64,000 bases of DNA from Bacteroidales bacterium (lineage in GTDB: Bacteria > Bacteroidota > Bacteroidia > Bacteroidales > UBA932): contig JAFVAU010000014.1 in assembly GCA_017480345.1 (NCBI GenBank), positions 48,962 to 112,961 on the forward strand. The letters run 5' to 3'. A program made the position numbers and the translations under genes. Positions within the stretch are counted from its first letter, which is position 1; each line of letters begins with the position of its first letter. Positions 43,208-49,999 of the stretch are shown piece by piece. The notes under the pieces were generated by a model. It was not told where the DNA came from, did not search any database, and saw only the letters and a program-made list of their open reading frames with translations.

Positions 43208-44535
43208 TTGCAAAGCATTATGTCCAGGATCATTCGGTCTGTCACCTTCATGCCGGCGCTCCCGATGGCCCCGATGTTCTGAATGGTCTTCTCCACGTCG
43301 TCTTCGATGATGCCGTCGGTGGAGGGGATGCAGGTGCCGCTGAGGGCCAGGACGGCCGATTGTACGGCACAGGACACGCCGGAGGCCACCTTCATGGCGC
43401 AGCCCACCTTGGCGCCGTCGCACACCATGCCGGTAATGTTGCCGGCCATGTTCTTGATGGCGGCGCACACCTGCTCATACGTGCCCCCTTGCAGATACAC
43501 GATGCCGCAGGCGCTGCCTGTAGAGGCTACCACGCAGCCGCAGAGGGCGCTCAGCTTGCCCAGGTAGTGTTTGATATGGATGGCCACAAGGTTACTCAGA
43601 ATAAGCGCCCGGGCCAGTTTTTCGTCATCCACCTTGTATTTGAGGGCGTAGGCAATCACGGGCATGCTCACGGTGATGCCCTGGTTGCCGCTGCCGCTGT
43701 TGCTCATGGCAGGGAGGGTGCTCCCGGCCATGCGGGCGTCGGAGGCGGCGGCCGTCAAGCCCATGGCATAGCTCATGAAATCGTCCCCGAAAACCTCTTT
43801 CTGGTTTTCCCGGATGGTCTTTCCCACCTTGAGGCCGTAGTCTCCCCGGAGTCCTTCCATGGCCAGGGCCAGGTTCAGTTCCCGGTCTCCCAGGATGAAG
43901 GAGATGTCTTCGAAGGGAGCCGTGCAGGCAAAGTCCCAGATGTCCCTCACCGTGAGGTCGTACTTTTCCTGCTGTCGGTCCTGGGCGGCGGCGGCCGATT
44001 CGGAACTCATCAGGATGCGGTCTGCAAAACTGGTTTCCACGATGCGGTCGTGGTCGTCCTCGATGACCGCGTAGGCATGCGGATCCACCTCGGCGCTGGC
44101 CACGGTGCCGTCTTCCACCGCAACGGTGGCCTTGACATAAAGCAGGTGGGGCGTATCGGCCACACAGATGTGGATGCAGCCCTGTGCTACCAGCTCCTTG
44201 GCCCTTTCGACGGCCCGGGGCGTGAGCCCGGAAAGGACTTCCAGCCCCTTGGAGGAATCTCCGCAGACAGCGCCCAGGGCGGCCGCAACGGGGAGCCCCA
44301 CCATGCCGGTTCCGGGGATGCCCACCCCCATTCCGTTCTTGAGGATATTGCCGCTCACGGCCACGTCTATCCGGAGGGCGGCCTTGAGCCTCCAGGCCTT
44401 GTCACAGCAGGAACAGTTGTCGCTGATAATCTCAACGGCCTTGGCTACGGCCAGGGCCACGGCAATGGGCTCGGTGCAGCCCAGGGCGGGCTTCACCTCC
44501 TGACGGATGAGGGCGATGATTTCAAAGGGCGTCAT
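43204..44535 (-). CDS. cyuA: L-cysteine desulfidase / UPF0597 family protein (CyuA-like)
   Basis: 443 residues. The family start EVKPALGCTEPIAVALAVAK, the NSGSGNQGITVSMPV block and cysteine-rich C-terminal half (LSALCGCVVASTGSACGIVY, GMVCDGAKVGCAMKVASG) match the CyuA/YhaM group, which binds an iron-sulfur cluster and breaks L-cysteine into pyruvate, ammonia and sulfide. L-serine dehydratase alpha-type folds are related, so substrate is inferred. It overlaps dsbD by 4 bases upstream and the fucosidase by 4 bases downstream, so all three are one message. Confidence 0.82.
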   Translation of the reverse strand: MTPFEIIALIRQEVKPALGCTEPIAVALAVAKAVEIISDNCSCCDKAWRLKAALRIDVAVSGNILKNGMGVGIPGTGMVGLPVAAALGAVCGDSSKGLEVLSGLTPRAVERAKELVAQGCIHICVADTPHLLYVKATVAVEDGTVASAEVDPHAYAVIEDDHDRIVETSFADRILMSSESAAAAQDRQQEKYDLTVRDIWDFACTAPFEDISFILGDRELNLALAMEGLRGDYGLKVGKTIRENQKEVFGDDFMSYAMGLTAAASDARMAGSTLPAMSNSGSGNQGITVSMPVIAYALKYKVDDEKLARALILSNLVAIHIKHYLGKLSALCGCVVASTGSACGIVYLQGGTYEQVCAAIKNMAGNITGMVCDGAKVGCAMKVASGVSCAVQSAVLALSGTCIPSTDGIIEDDVEKTIQNIGAIGSAGMKVTDRMILDIMLCK

Positions 44536-46433
44536 AAAGTCAGGAAATCGACAAAAGCGTCTACGTCCAGATTATAGCCCCTGGGACCCCGGAGGGTGTT
44601 CCCGTCCGCGTCCAAGAGGAAATAGTTGGGCTGGGAATTCACGCCGAAGCGCTTTAGTACCAGATGGGAATTCACCCGGCCCACGTCTTTGAGCACTTTC
44701 CCACTTTCTGTGGTGACCCATTGGTCTTCCGGAAGGCGGGTTTTGTCGTCCACATAGAGGGATACAATCACATAGTCGTTCTGCAGTTTTTGCAGCACCT
44801 TGGGGTCGCTCCAGACGCGGGCTTCCATCTCCCGGCAGTTCACGCAGCCGTGGCCGGTGATGTCCACGAACACCTTCTTGCCGCTTTCCTTGGCGGCGGC
44901 CAGGCCGTCCTCCAGCTTGCTGTAGCCGGTGAGGCCGTGCGGCAGGGACACCTCCGAGCCGTAGAGGGGGAGGGATTGCCGGTCGGAGCCGGCAATGACG
45001 TACGTTCCGTCATGCCCGGCTTGACCGGGCATCCCCAGCACGAAGTCCTGTGTCTCCAAGGGTGGCAGATAGCCGCTGAGGGCCTTCAGGGGGGCGCCCC
45101 ACATGCCGGGGAGGAGGTACACGACAAAGGCGAAATCGGCAATCACAAGGGCCAGCCGGCCCACGGAGAGATACTCCGGCGGGCTGTCGTGCTTGAAGCG
45201 GATTTTGCCCAGCAGGTACAGGCCCAGGAGGGTGAAGCAGACAATCCAGATGGCCAGGTACACCTCGCGGTCCAGCAGGTGCCAGTGGTAGGTTTGGTCC
45301 GCCGTGGAGAGGAATTTGAGGCCCAGGGCAATCTCGATGAAGCCCAGCACCACCTTCACGCTGCCCAGCCAGCCGCCGCTCTTGGGCAGTTTCTTGAGCA
45401 CGGAGGGGAAGAAGGCCAGCAGGGCGAAGGGCAGGGCGAAGGCCACGCTGAAGGCCAGCATGGTGACCATGGGGGTCCAGAACTCTCCCTGGGTGCTCTT
45501 GATGAGCACGGTTCCCACGATGGGGCCGGTGCAGCTGAAGCTCACCAGCACCAGGGTAAGGGCCAGGAAGAAGACGCCCAGAAGGCCTCCCTTGTTGCTT
45601 CCGGAATCGGCCTTGGTGGTCCAGGAGGCCGGAAGGGTAATCTCGAAGGCTCCGAAGAAAGAGGCGGCGAACACCATGAAAATCACGAAGAAGAGGATGT
45701 TCGGGAGCCAGTGGGTGGAGAGCCAGTTGAAGATATCGGCCGTGACGGTTTCCCCGCCCAGGAGCCAGGTGAGGCCGATGATGATGCTGATGGGGATGGT
45801 GTATAGCAGGACGATGAACACCCCGTACATGAGGGCCTTGAAGCGTCCGCCGCTTTCCTGCTTGATGAAGAAGGACACCGTCATGGGCACCATGGGGAAG
45901 ACGCAGGGGGTGAGGAGCATCAGGAAGCCCCAGAGGATGGCCTCCAGGATGAGGCTCCAGAGATTGCCGGTCGTAGCCGGCAATGACGAAGCATCTGCGC
46001 CGTCATGCCCGGCCCCACCGGGCATCTCCACCGGCACGGAAAACTCGTAGTCTTCCGGCATGCCGCAGAAATCTCCGCTGCAGGCACTCCAGGTAACGGT
46101 TCCTGTCACGTTCAGCTTGCCGGAGCCGTTAATCTGCAGCTTCTGCCGGAGCACATAGGTGCCCGTCACCACTTCCTCTCCCTTGTAGTCGGAGGGGGTG
46201 TACTCTTCCGTGGGGGCTCCGTCCAAAAACAGCCGGTCCGTGGTCTCCACTTCCAGGGAAGTGCCCACATACTTGTCTTTCATGGGGTGGACATAGTAGT
46301 CTTTGTCCACCTGGCCGGTGACCACCAGCTCGTAGCGGTCACCCTCCGTGTGGTTTACGACGGCTTTCCACACCACGCTGGTGTTGAATTGCAGCACCAG
46401 CGTGAGGAGAGCCGTCAGAAGATGGCTGAACAT
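44532..46433 (-). CDS. dsbD: Thiol:disulfide interchange protein DsbD, with two in-frame repeat insertions
   Basis: 633 residues in three parts. N-terminal periplasmic domain (about 20-135; TWSACSGDFCGMP with Cys118 and Cys123), eight-helix membrane core (about 158-450; redox Cys177 in LTPCVFPMVP and Cys301 in SFSCTGPIVG) and C-terminal thioredoxin domain (about 500-633; DITGHGCVNCREME, Cys530 and Cys533). DsbD passes electrons from cytoplasmic thioredoxin to the periplasm, where lipoproteins such as the TlpA-like protein may receive them. Both linkers between domains contain almost the same segment, MPGGAGHDG (137-145) and MPGQAGHDG (468-476), encoded by palindromic DNA repeats described separately. 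Confidence 0.93.
   Translation of the reverse strand: MFSHLLTALLTLVLQFNTSVVWKAVVNHTEGDRYELVVTGQVDKDYYVHPMKDKYVGTSLEVETTDRLFLDGAPTEEYTPSDYKGEEVVTGTYVLRQKLQINGSGKLNVTGTVTWSACSGDFCGMPEDYEFSVPVEMPGGAGHDGADASSLPATTGNLWSLILEAILWGFLMLLTPCVFPMVPMTVSFFIKQESGGRFKALMYGVFIVLLYTIPISIIIGLTWLLGGETVTADIFNWLSTHWLPNILFFVIFMVFAASFFGAFEITLPASWTTKADSGSNKGGLLGVFFLALTLVLVSFSCTGPIVGTVLIKSTQGEFWTPMVTMLAFSVAFALPFALLAFFPSVLKKLPKSGGWLGSVKVVLGFIEIALGLKFLSTADQTYHWHLLDREVYLAIWIVCFTLLGLYLLGKIRFKHDSPPEYLSVGRLALVIADFAFVVYLLPGMWGAPLKALSGYLPPLETQDFVLGMPGQAGHDGTYVIAGSDRQSLPLYGSEVSLPHGLTGYSKLEDGLAAAKESGKKVFVDITGHGCVNCREMEARVWSDPKVLQKLQNDYVIVSLYVDDKTRLPEDQWVTTESGKVLKDVGRVNSHLVLKRFGVNSQPNYFLLDADGNTLRGPRGYNLDVDAFVDFLTL
44975..45032. 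repeat. Double-hairpin palindromic repeat inside dsbD, copy A
   Basis: Hairpin 1: ATTGCCGG-6-CCGGCAAT (44975-44996). Hairpin 2: ATGCCCGG-5-CCGGGCAT (45012-45032). The two are joined by GACG, seven bases and CGTC. It encodes the linker before the thioredoxin domain. Copy B is at 45963-46025. Confidence 0.9.
45963..46025. repeat. Double-hairpin palindromic repeat inside dsbD, copy B
   Basis: Hairpin 1: ATTGCCGG-6-CCGGCAAT (45963-45984). Hairpin 2: ATGCCCGG-5-CCGGGCAT (46005-46025). The join between CAATGACG and CGTCATG is 12 bases here against 7 in copy A, so the part after the join is translated in another frame. It encodes the linker between the N-terminal domain and the first membrane segment. 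Confidence 0.9.
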
Positions 46434-46439
46434 AGATTA

Positions 46440-47042
46440 TTAAATGAAGCTTGCAAATTCTTCGACACTCTGGCGCTTTTCGTGATTGGCGCTGGTCTGG
46501 ACGTCGGGCTGGCCCACAGGGAACAGGGCCACCACCTCATAGCCGTCGGTTTCGGGGAAATCGGCCTTGATCTTGGCGGGGTCGAAGGAGCCCACCCAGA
46601 CATTGCCCAGGCCCAGGGCCGATGCTTCCAGCATGATGTGGGTGCCCACGATGGCGGCATCCACCTCCGCGCCGTTCTTGCCGTCGTATTTGCGCACCCA
46701 GGCGGCATCGGGCTTGGCGCCCACCATGAACACCACGGGGGCACCGTAGGTGTAGTCTGTGGCACCCTTGAGCTTCTCCAGGGCTTCGGGGCTCTTGACC
46801 ACCCATACATGGACGGGCTGCTTGTTCATGGCGGTAGGAGCCACGCGGGCCGCTTCCAGGATATGGCTAATCTGGACGTCCGTCAGGGGCGTGTCCTTGA
46901 ACTTGCGGCAGGAATACCGTTCCTTGGCCAGGGCCTGGAACACGCTTTCCTTGGATGGAAGGCGGTCCGGCAGATCGGAGAAGGCGGCTCTCTTATGGAT
47001 GCCGGAGATATCGGTAATCTTTTTGAGGAATGAATTTTTCAT
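46440..47042 (-). CDS. Nitroreductase family protein
   Basis: 200 residues with the nitroreductase plan: ERYSCRKFKDTPLTDVQISH near residue 41, RVAPTAMNKQPVHVWVV (FMN-binding Asn/Gln) and GTHIMLEASALGLGNVWVGS in the C-terminal half. These FMN enzymes use NAD(P)H to reduce quinones, nitro compounds or flavins; the physiological substrate is not predictable. It ends 6 bases before dsbD on the same strand, so it may be the first gene of the nitroreductase-dsbD-cyuA-fucosidase unit. Confidence 0.88.
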   Translation of the reverse strand: MKNSFLKKITDISGIHKRAAFSDLPDRLPSKESVFQALAKERYSCRKFKDTPLTDVQISHILEAARVAPTAMNKQPVHVWVVKSPEALEKLKGATDYTYGAPVVFMVGAKPDAAWVRKYDGKNGAEVDAAIVGTHIMLEASALGLGNVWVGSFDPAKIKADFPETDGYEVVALFPVGQPDVQTSANHEKRQSVEEFASFI

Positions 47043-47084
47043 GTTACTTCCGTTTTATGGTTGATTTTGCAAGATACGATATTT

Positions 47085-47990
47085 TCAGTTCTTTCCCAAA
47101 TCCTTGGCCTTATATTCCTTCTGTGTGAGATAGATACCCACCATGCCGATTGCCAGCCCCACCCATTGCAGCGGCAGGGCCACCTCGTCTCCCAGCAAGA
47201 AGGCCAGGGCGGCGGTGACCAGGGGCACCACGGCCAGGAATACGCTGGTCTTGGCTACGCCCAGCAGTTTGATGGCATAGGCCCAGGAAGTGAAAGCGGT
47301 GGCAGAGCAGAAAAGGGCCAGCGAGAGGGTGGGATAAAGGACCTCCCAGCTCAAGTACAGGCCGGGGTCGAAGCTCCGGATGCCCTTCAAGAAGAACAGG
47401 GGGGCAAAGCACACGGCTCCCAGAAGGAACTGGTACATCACAATCACGGAGGGCGCGTAGTGGGCCGACAGGGACTTGGTAAAGGCAATCTGGCTCACTT
47501 CCGAGATGACGGCAATGAACAGGATGCCGATCCCTATCCAGAACAGAGGCCCCGTCTGGGTGCGGGAATAAGTGACCAACCAAAGGCCCGCCAGGGTGAT
47601 GAACACCCCCACGATATTCACCGGGCCGAATTTCTCCTTGAAGATAAACAGGCCTGCCATCATGGCGAAGAGGGGGTTGGTGGCCACTACCAGAGAGGTG
47701 ATGGTGGGCGACTGAGTGAACTGGAGGCCGTAGGTCTCGGCCACAAAGTAGATGAAGGGCATGCACAGGGCCAGGAGGATGAATTTTCCCCAGTCCTTCT
47801 TGCTGCGGATGCGCATGGACAGGCCTGTAGCCTTGTTCAGGATCCACAGAAGGACACCGGCGAGGAGGGTCCTCACCGGTACAAAGAATTCTACGGGAAT
47901 CTTCAGGTCCAGCAGCCTGTCGGCCCAGATATACGACATGGCCCACAGGCATACCGTGAGCATGGCGGCTAAATAGGCGCGTGTCTTCAC
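47085..47990 (-). CDS. EamA/DMT-family permease
   Basis: 301 residues with ten membrane helices in two similar halves; the repeated end-of-half motif is seen as TNPLFAMMAGLFIFKEKFGPVNIVGV and AVVPLVTAALAFLLGDEVAL (first 20 residues each). Such permeases export amino acids or other metabolites. The substrate is unknown. Its start overlaps the end of the holin-like gene by 4 bases. Confidence 0.87.
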   Translation of the reverse strand: MKTRAYLAAMLTVCLWAMSYIWADRLLDLKIPVEFFVPVRTLLAGVLLWILNKATGLSMRIRSKKDWGKFILLALCMPFIYFVAETYGLQFTQSPTITSLVVATNPLFAMMAGLFIFKEKFGPVNIVGVFITLAGLWLVTYSRTQTGPLFWIGIGILFIAVISEVSQIAFTKSLSAHYAPSVIVMYQFLLGAVCFAPLFFLKGIRSFDPGLYLSWEVLYPTLSLALFCSATAFTSWAYAIKLLGVAKTSVFLAVVPLVTAALAFLLGDEVALPLQWVGLAIGMVGIYLTQKEYKAKDLGKN

Positions 47991-48571
47991 TTCTTCTTTC
48001 TTCTAAGCATCAGGAGCAGCAGGCTTTTTAGGATGCTCCCGCCGGAGAGGCCGCTTTTTCTCCGCTCTCCCAGCAGGTGCAAGCTCTGGTTCACCATCCG
48101 CTTGGGCGTATAGAACTCTTTAGCCTGGAGCAGGCGGTCAGAGACAAGGGCTTGCTGCTCTTTCACCTTGTCCTCGCTCCGGAGGATGGCGGCGTCCAGC
48201 TTTTCCTGCGTATTCAGGCTCTTGTCCGGCTGCTCAAACAGCACATCTTCATACATGCCGATGAAGCTGTTCTTGAACATCCGCTTGCGTAGCAGGATAA
48301 AGACCAGGAGGATGACAAAGAGGCCGCCTGCGACGATGGCTCCGGCCAGGGCGTAACTCTCCAGCACCTCCCCCAGCCACATCACCAGGGCAAAGGAAAG
48401 GGCCAGCAGGAACACGCTCACAAGGGCCGATATGAGCAGCAGGCCGGCAAGGGCCCCCGTCCCTTTGGACAGGCCCTTGACGGTCCTAAGCTTGATATTG
48501 TCCAGCTGGGCGTCCAGATAGCCGCCGGCTCCCTGGACAACGTGCTGGACGGGCTGCGAAAACTTACTCAT
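47987..48571 (-). CDS. Phage_holin_3_6-like membrane protein
   Basis: 194 residues with two membrane segments (about 40-70 and 75-95) after an N-terminal amphipathic region, and a long charged cytoplasmic C-terminal part with a helical stretch (KSLNTQEKLDAAILRSEDKV). The pattern matches the DUF1469/Phage_holin_3_6 family, common next to YtxH genes in Bacteroidetes. Despite the name there is no sign of a phage. It overlaps the YtxH gene by 8 bases. Confidence 0.75.
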   Translation of the reverse strand: MSKFSQPVQHVVQGAGGYLDAQLDNIKLRTVKGLSKGTGALAGLLLISALVSVFLLALSFALVMWLGEVLESYALAGAIVAGGLFVILLVFILLRKRMFKNSFIGMYEDVLFEQPDKSLNTQEKLDAAILRSEDKVKEQQALVSDRLLQAKEFYTPKRMVNQSLHLLGERRKSGLSGGSILKSLLLLMLRRKKK

Positions 48572-48788
48572 TTTCAGGTGTTTCGGGTTCTGTTACTTCC
48601 TCTTCTTCCTCCTCCTCTTCGTCGTCCAGTTCTTCTTCCCACTTGGCTTTTACCTTGGACAGGCAGTCATCGGCCGCTTTCTTGATTTTTTCACGGCTTT
48701 TCTCGCCCGATTCGGGGGCAAACAGGAGTCCGAGGACGGCACCGGCGGCCAGGCCGGTCAGAAGGGCAAAAAATGAATTGGCTTTCAT
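48564..48788 (-). CDS. YtxH-domain protein
   Basis: 74 residues: one membrane segment with the YtxH signature (LTGLAAGAVLGLLFAPESGE) and an acidic tail ending with a run of Glu/Asp. These small envelope proteins are often stress-related; exact role unknown. It lies between the AI-2E permease and the holin-like gene in one operon. Confidence 0.87.
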   Translation of the reverse strand: MKANSFFALLTGLAAGAVLGLLFAPESGEKSREKIKKAADDCLSKVKAKWEEELDDEEEEEEEEVTEPETPENE

Positions 48789-48799
48789 GGTGTTATGGT

Positions 48800-49942
48800 T
48801 TAAGAGTTAATTTCCTTTTCCATGTCCGGCATCAGGCGCCGGACAATTTTCTGGTCATAGAAGAAGCGGCCGGCAATGACGCGGACCACGGTATAGGCGG
48901 GGATGGCGGCCAGCATGCCCACGGCGCCGCCCATATGGCCGGCCATGAGCATCACAATGAAGATTTCCAGCGGCGTGGCCTGGATGCTGGAAGAGTAGAT
49001 GAGCGGCTGCAGCACGAAGTTGTCGATGAGCTGGGCGGTGAGCATGATGGCCAGCACAATGACGGCGAACATCCAGATATTCACGTCCAGGCCCACGCCG
49101 GCGCCGTATTTGAGTACGACGCAGAGCAGTACGCCCAGCACCTCTCCGATAAGCGGACCCACATAGGGGATGATGTTCAGCAGGCCGGCGATGAAGCCGA
49201 TGCCCAGCGCATAGCCGAAGCCGACGCGGGCAATGCCCCAGAGGCCCAGGAAATCCACCAGGGCCACGCCGGCCATCTCGATGATGAGGCCCACGAAATA
49301 ACGGCTGAGCAGGTGATCGATGTCTCCGATGGCATCGGCCACGGAGGCTTCTATGCGGTCCGGCGTAAGGGCGGTAACAATCCTTCTGAACAGGCCTTCG
49401 TCCTTGACGAAGAAGAAGGAGATGAAGACGACGGCGAACAGGCCTACGCCAATGTCGGCCACCACGGAGACCACGGAGCCCAGCACGCCGGTGATGGAGA
49501 AATGGGAGGTGAGACCTTTGAGATGGCCCAGGACAACGCCTACGGCGTCAAAATCCGGCGCCAGGCCGGGGATGAGGCTCACCACCCAGCCATTGATGTT
49601 GTCTATCAGATTGCCTTCCGGCAGGTGCATGTTGCTGAATAGCGAGGCGTCCCGGATGATGTTCACCACCACCGGGATAATCTGGGTTATCACCAGGATG
49701 AGACCGCCCAGGACAATGAAGATGGAAAAGATGGCCAGGAGCCAGTCCGGGGCGCATTTTCCCTTGATGGTGAGGCGGCGCAGCCCCTTCATGAGGGGAC
49801 GGCAGACGAGGGATACCACAAAGGACAGGACCACATAGATGAGCGTGTTCCGGAAATACCAGCAAAACAGGATGATGGCGGCGGTCATTCCCAGGTTGAT
49901 GAGATAGCCGGCCAGTTTATTGATATTGCTCTGTTTCTCCAT
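48800..49942 (-). CDS. AI-2E family transporter
   Basis: 380 residues from ATG 49942 (MEKQSNINKLAGYLINLGMT). About eight membrane segments; signature features are FVVSLVCRPLMKGLRRL, the extracytoplasmic loop around residues 95-175 and IGFIAGLLNIIPYVGPLIGE near the middle, plus LIDNFVLQPLIYSSSIQATP. Members include TqsA-like autoinducer exporters and sodium/proton antiporters, so the substrate is open. Starts an operon with the YtxH, holin-like and EamA genes. Confidence 0.87.
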   Translation of the reverse strand: MEKQSNINKLAGYLINLGMTAAIILFCWYFRNTLIYVVLSFVVSLVCRPLMKGLRRLTIKGKCAPDWLLAIFSIFIVLGGLILVITQIIPVVVNIIRDASLFSNMHLPEGNLIDNINGWVVSLIPGLAPDFDAVGVVLGHLKGLTSHFSITGVLGSVVSVVADIGVGLFAVVFISFFFVKDEGLFRRIVTALTPDRIEASVADAIGDIDHLLSRYFVGLIIEMAGVALVDFLGLWGIARVGFGYALGIGFIAGLLNIIPYVGPLIGEVLGVLLCVVLKYGAGVGLDVNIWMFAVIVLAIMLTAQLIDNFVLQPLIYSSSIQATPLEIFIVMLMAGHMGGAVGMLAAIPAYTVVRVIAGRFFYDQKIVRRLMPDMEKEINS

Positions 49943-49949
49943 ATCAATA

Positions 49950-49982
49950 CAAAGATACGTTTTTTTTGCTATCTTTGACAAA
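49950..49982 (-). promoter_or_regulatory. Minus-strand promoter of the AI-2E operon, adjoining its ATG
   Basis: Minus strand: TTTG (49982-49979), 21 bases, TATCTTTG (49957-49950). Seven bases remain to the ATG at 49942, again predicting an almost leaderless message. Confidence 0.7.
49970..49977 (+). promoter_or_regulatory. -7 element for the MscS-type gene
   Basis: TATCTTTG, 22 bases before the ATG at 50000. The -33 half is not clear. It interleaves with the divergent AI-2E promoter. Confidence 0.6.
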
Positions 49983-49999
49983 ATAATCGAGACCTAAGG

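Noticed and set aside
43208-43468. N-terminal extension of the fucosidase
   Set aside because: Would add 87 His/Arg-rich residues read out of frame through cyuA and bury the lipoprotein signal; the ATG at 43207 is preferred.
43138-44577. 479-codon plus-strand frame
   Set aside because: Antisense to the cyuA gene with its overlaps, no start signals.
47987-48571. Prophage signal from the holin-like gene
   Set aside because: The family is widespread in Bacteroidetes chromosomes with YtxH genes; no other phage genes are nearby.
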